From contig NZ_BAMJ01000023.1 of assembly GCF_000615805.1 (NCBI RefSeq), forward strand, positions 1 through 39,036: 39,036 nt of DNA, read 5' to 3'. Of this stretch, positions 38,191 to 39,036 are shown one piece after another. The stretch's first letter is position 1; each line of letters opens with the position of its first letter. This DNA is from Latilactobacillus fuchuensis DSM 14340 = JCM 11249 (GTDB lineage Bacteria; Bacillota; Bacilli; Lactobacillales; Lactobacillaceae). A program made the position numbers and the translations under genes. Under the pieces are notes generated by a model. It did no database searches. It was given only the letters and a program-made list of their open reading frames with translations, and was not told the DNA's origin.

Positions 38191-38835
38191 TTAACCTTGG
38201 CTTACCGTACTTGATTGATCATTCCCTAACGTCCACGTAATTGTACCCGTGTACGTGCCATCTTGTAATCCCTTTTTGTTGGTTAAATCCAATTGTGTCC
38301 CTTGTCCCAAAGTAACTGTAGCTTGATCAATCCCGTTAGTTTTAGCCGTTTCTGAAGACCAAACTTCGGAATCAGCACTCCCAATCACACTACTTTTAAA
38401 ATCAACATTTTCATTTTCCGTTGTGGCATTGGCTAAATGAGCACTCCCAGCCAACGTAATCTTACCGGTTACCTGACTTGATGAATTCTTATCATTTGTA
38501 AAGCTAGAGACGTTGCCATTTAAGTGCCATTTTGAACCAGTTCCTCGATAATCTTGAACCGTAATTGTCGGATTGGCGGATGCAGCTAGATCCATTGGTA
38601 GGCTATTCGTATCTCTTAAAATTAAATCCGCTAAGTTCGCACTTTTAAAATCTAAATTCGCTGGTACAGCTAATAATTGCAAAGTATCAGCGCCACCTTT
38701 TTCAACATTAAATTTAGCGGTTGTTTTACCAGTCACACCGTCTTCATTAATAGTCGCATGTGCGATAACCGTGTTGCCCAATACCGTTGCAGCTAGGATT
38801 GTTGTTGCTAATAACGTTATTCTTGTCAATTGCAT
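38191..38835 (-). CDS. WxL-domain surface protein
   Basis: 214 residues, the typical size of small WxL proteins. Signal peptide (L-L-A-T-T-I-L-A-A-T-V-L-G, cleaved after A-H-A). The proximal motif is D-Y-R-G-T-G-S-K-W-H-L and the distal one I-T-W-T-L-G, both required for non-covalent attachment to peptidoglycan. ATG at 38833-38835 follows GGGGAG at 9 nt. First gene of the operon with the DUF916 and choice-of-anchor proteins. Confidence 0.93.
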   Translation of the reverse strand: MQLTRITLLATTILAATVLGNTVIAHATINEDGVTGKTTAKFNVEKGGADTLQLLAVPANLDFKSANLADLILRDTNSLPMDLAASANPTITVQDYRGTGSKWHLNGNVSSFTNDKNSSSQVTGKITLAGSAHLANATTENENVDFKSSVIGSADSEVWSSETAKTNGIDQATVTLGQGTQLDLTNKKGLQDGTYTGTITWTLGNDQSSTVSQG

Positions 38836-38909
38836 GATGGATATCTCCCCAAATTAAATAGTTAGCGGGGTCTATACCGTTATCGCTATAAACCTGCCCA
38901 ATTGAAATA

Positions 38910-38938
38910 ATTTTAGCTTAATTTTTATCAAAAGACAA
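38910..38938 (-). promoter_or_regulatory. Promoter of the WxL operon
   Basis: Minus-strand TTGTCT (38933-38938), 17 bp, TAAAAT (38910-38915), about 75 nt before the start codon. The remaining bases to 39036 show no gene or clear signal. Confidence 0.55.
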
Positions 38939-39036
38939 TTAGTTCAACTGGTTTATCATTCATCGCAACGGTGTTTAAATTTTAAACATTCAATTATCAT
39001 TTCAGCTATTTCTGGCAGACCATTTAGCCCTTAAAT

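Overview
The window looks like a chromosomal stretch of a low-GC lactic acid bacterium, most likely Latilactobacillus (sakei/curvatus group). The evidence is the phosphotransferase/6-phospho-beta-glucosidase gene sets, a serS T-box leader, deoxynucleoside kinase, YhgE/Pip protein, WxL-domain surface proteins and Cna-B-repeat LPxTG adhesin, together with AGGAGG-type ribosome sites and frequent GTG/TTG starts. The species call is inference from remembered family resemblance.

Layout. 1-1016: 5' part of a probable restriction-modification gene running off the left edge (minus). 1401-3633: efp, a small membrane protein and a methyltransferase (all minus). 4064-7663: a beta-glucoside module with a 6-phospho-beta-glucosidase (minus), a divergent PTS EIIC and a GntR-type regulator. 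7709-10591: a large YhgE/Pip-type membrane protein. 10774-14493: an amino-sugar module with nanE, EIIBC and EIIA in one minus operon and a divergent MurR/RpiR regulator; between them lies a 27-bp inverted repeat just downstream of the -10. 14602-18812: a second GH1 enzyme, a FUSC-type membrane protein and an ABC transporter pair. 19103-21466: a mazEF-like toxin-antitoxin pair and serS with its T-box. 21498-23811: an Mga-type regulator and a deoxynucleoside kinase. 24155-27835: a second EIIC operon with a DUF7916-type gene and a divergent ROK regulator. 28049-38938: a surface-protein region with a very large Cna-B adhesin and a three-gene WxL operon.

The most interesting signal is not a gene. 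The 3' untranslated regions of six transcription units (efp, the first GH1 enzyme, mazF, serS, deoxynucleoside kinase, the adhesin) carry the same structured element of about 110-140 nt, always in the sense orientation of its gene and usually starting at or within a few bases of the stop codon. I find eight full copies in six arrays. Each folds on paper as a long rod: an outer stem of different sequence in each copy but matching arms, a second covarying stem, a nearly invariant internal loop (UGA opposite GGA), a third covarying stem, and a variable terminal hairpin. Five arrays end in a half copy, and in four of these the hairpin has become the Rho-independent terminator. I do not recognise this family.

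A caution on sequence quality: six genes (methyltransferase, first EIIC, serS, DUF7916 gene, adhesin, DUF916 protein) each need exactly one extra base to restore a full-length product, and one of them is the essential serS. I therefore treat these as probable single-base deletions in the sequence and annotate the joined spans. No rRNA, tRNA, insertion sequence, CRISPR array or prophage gene was seen.
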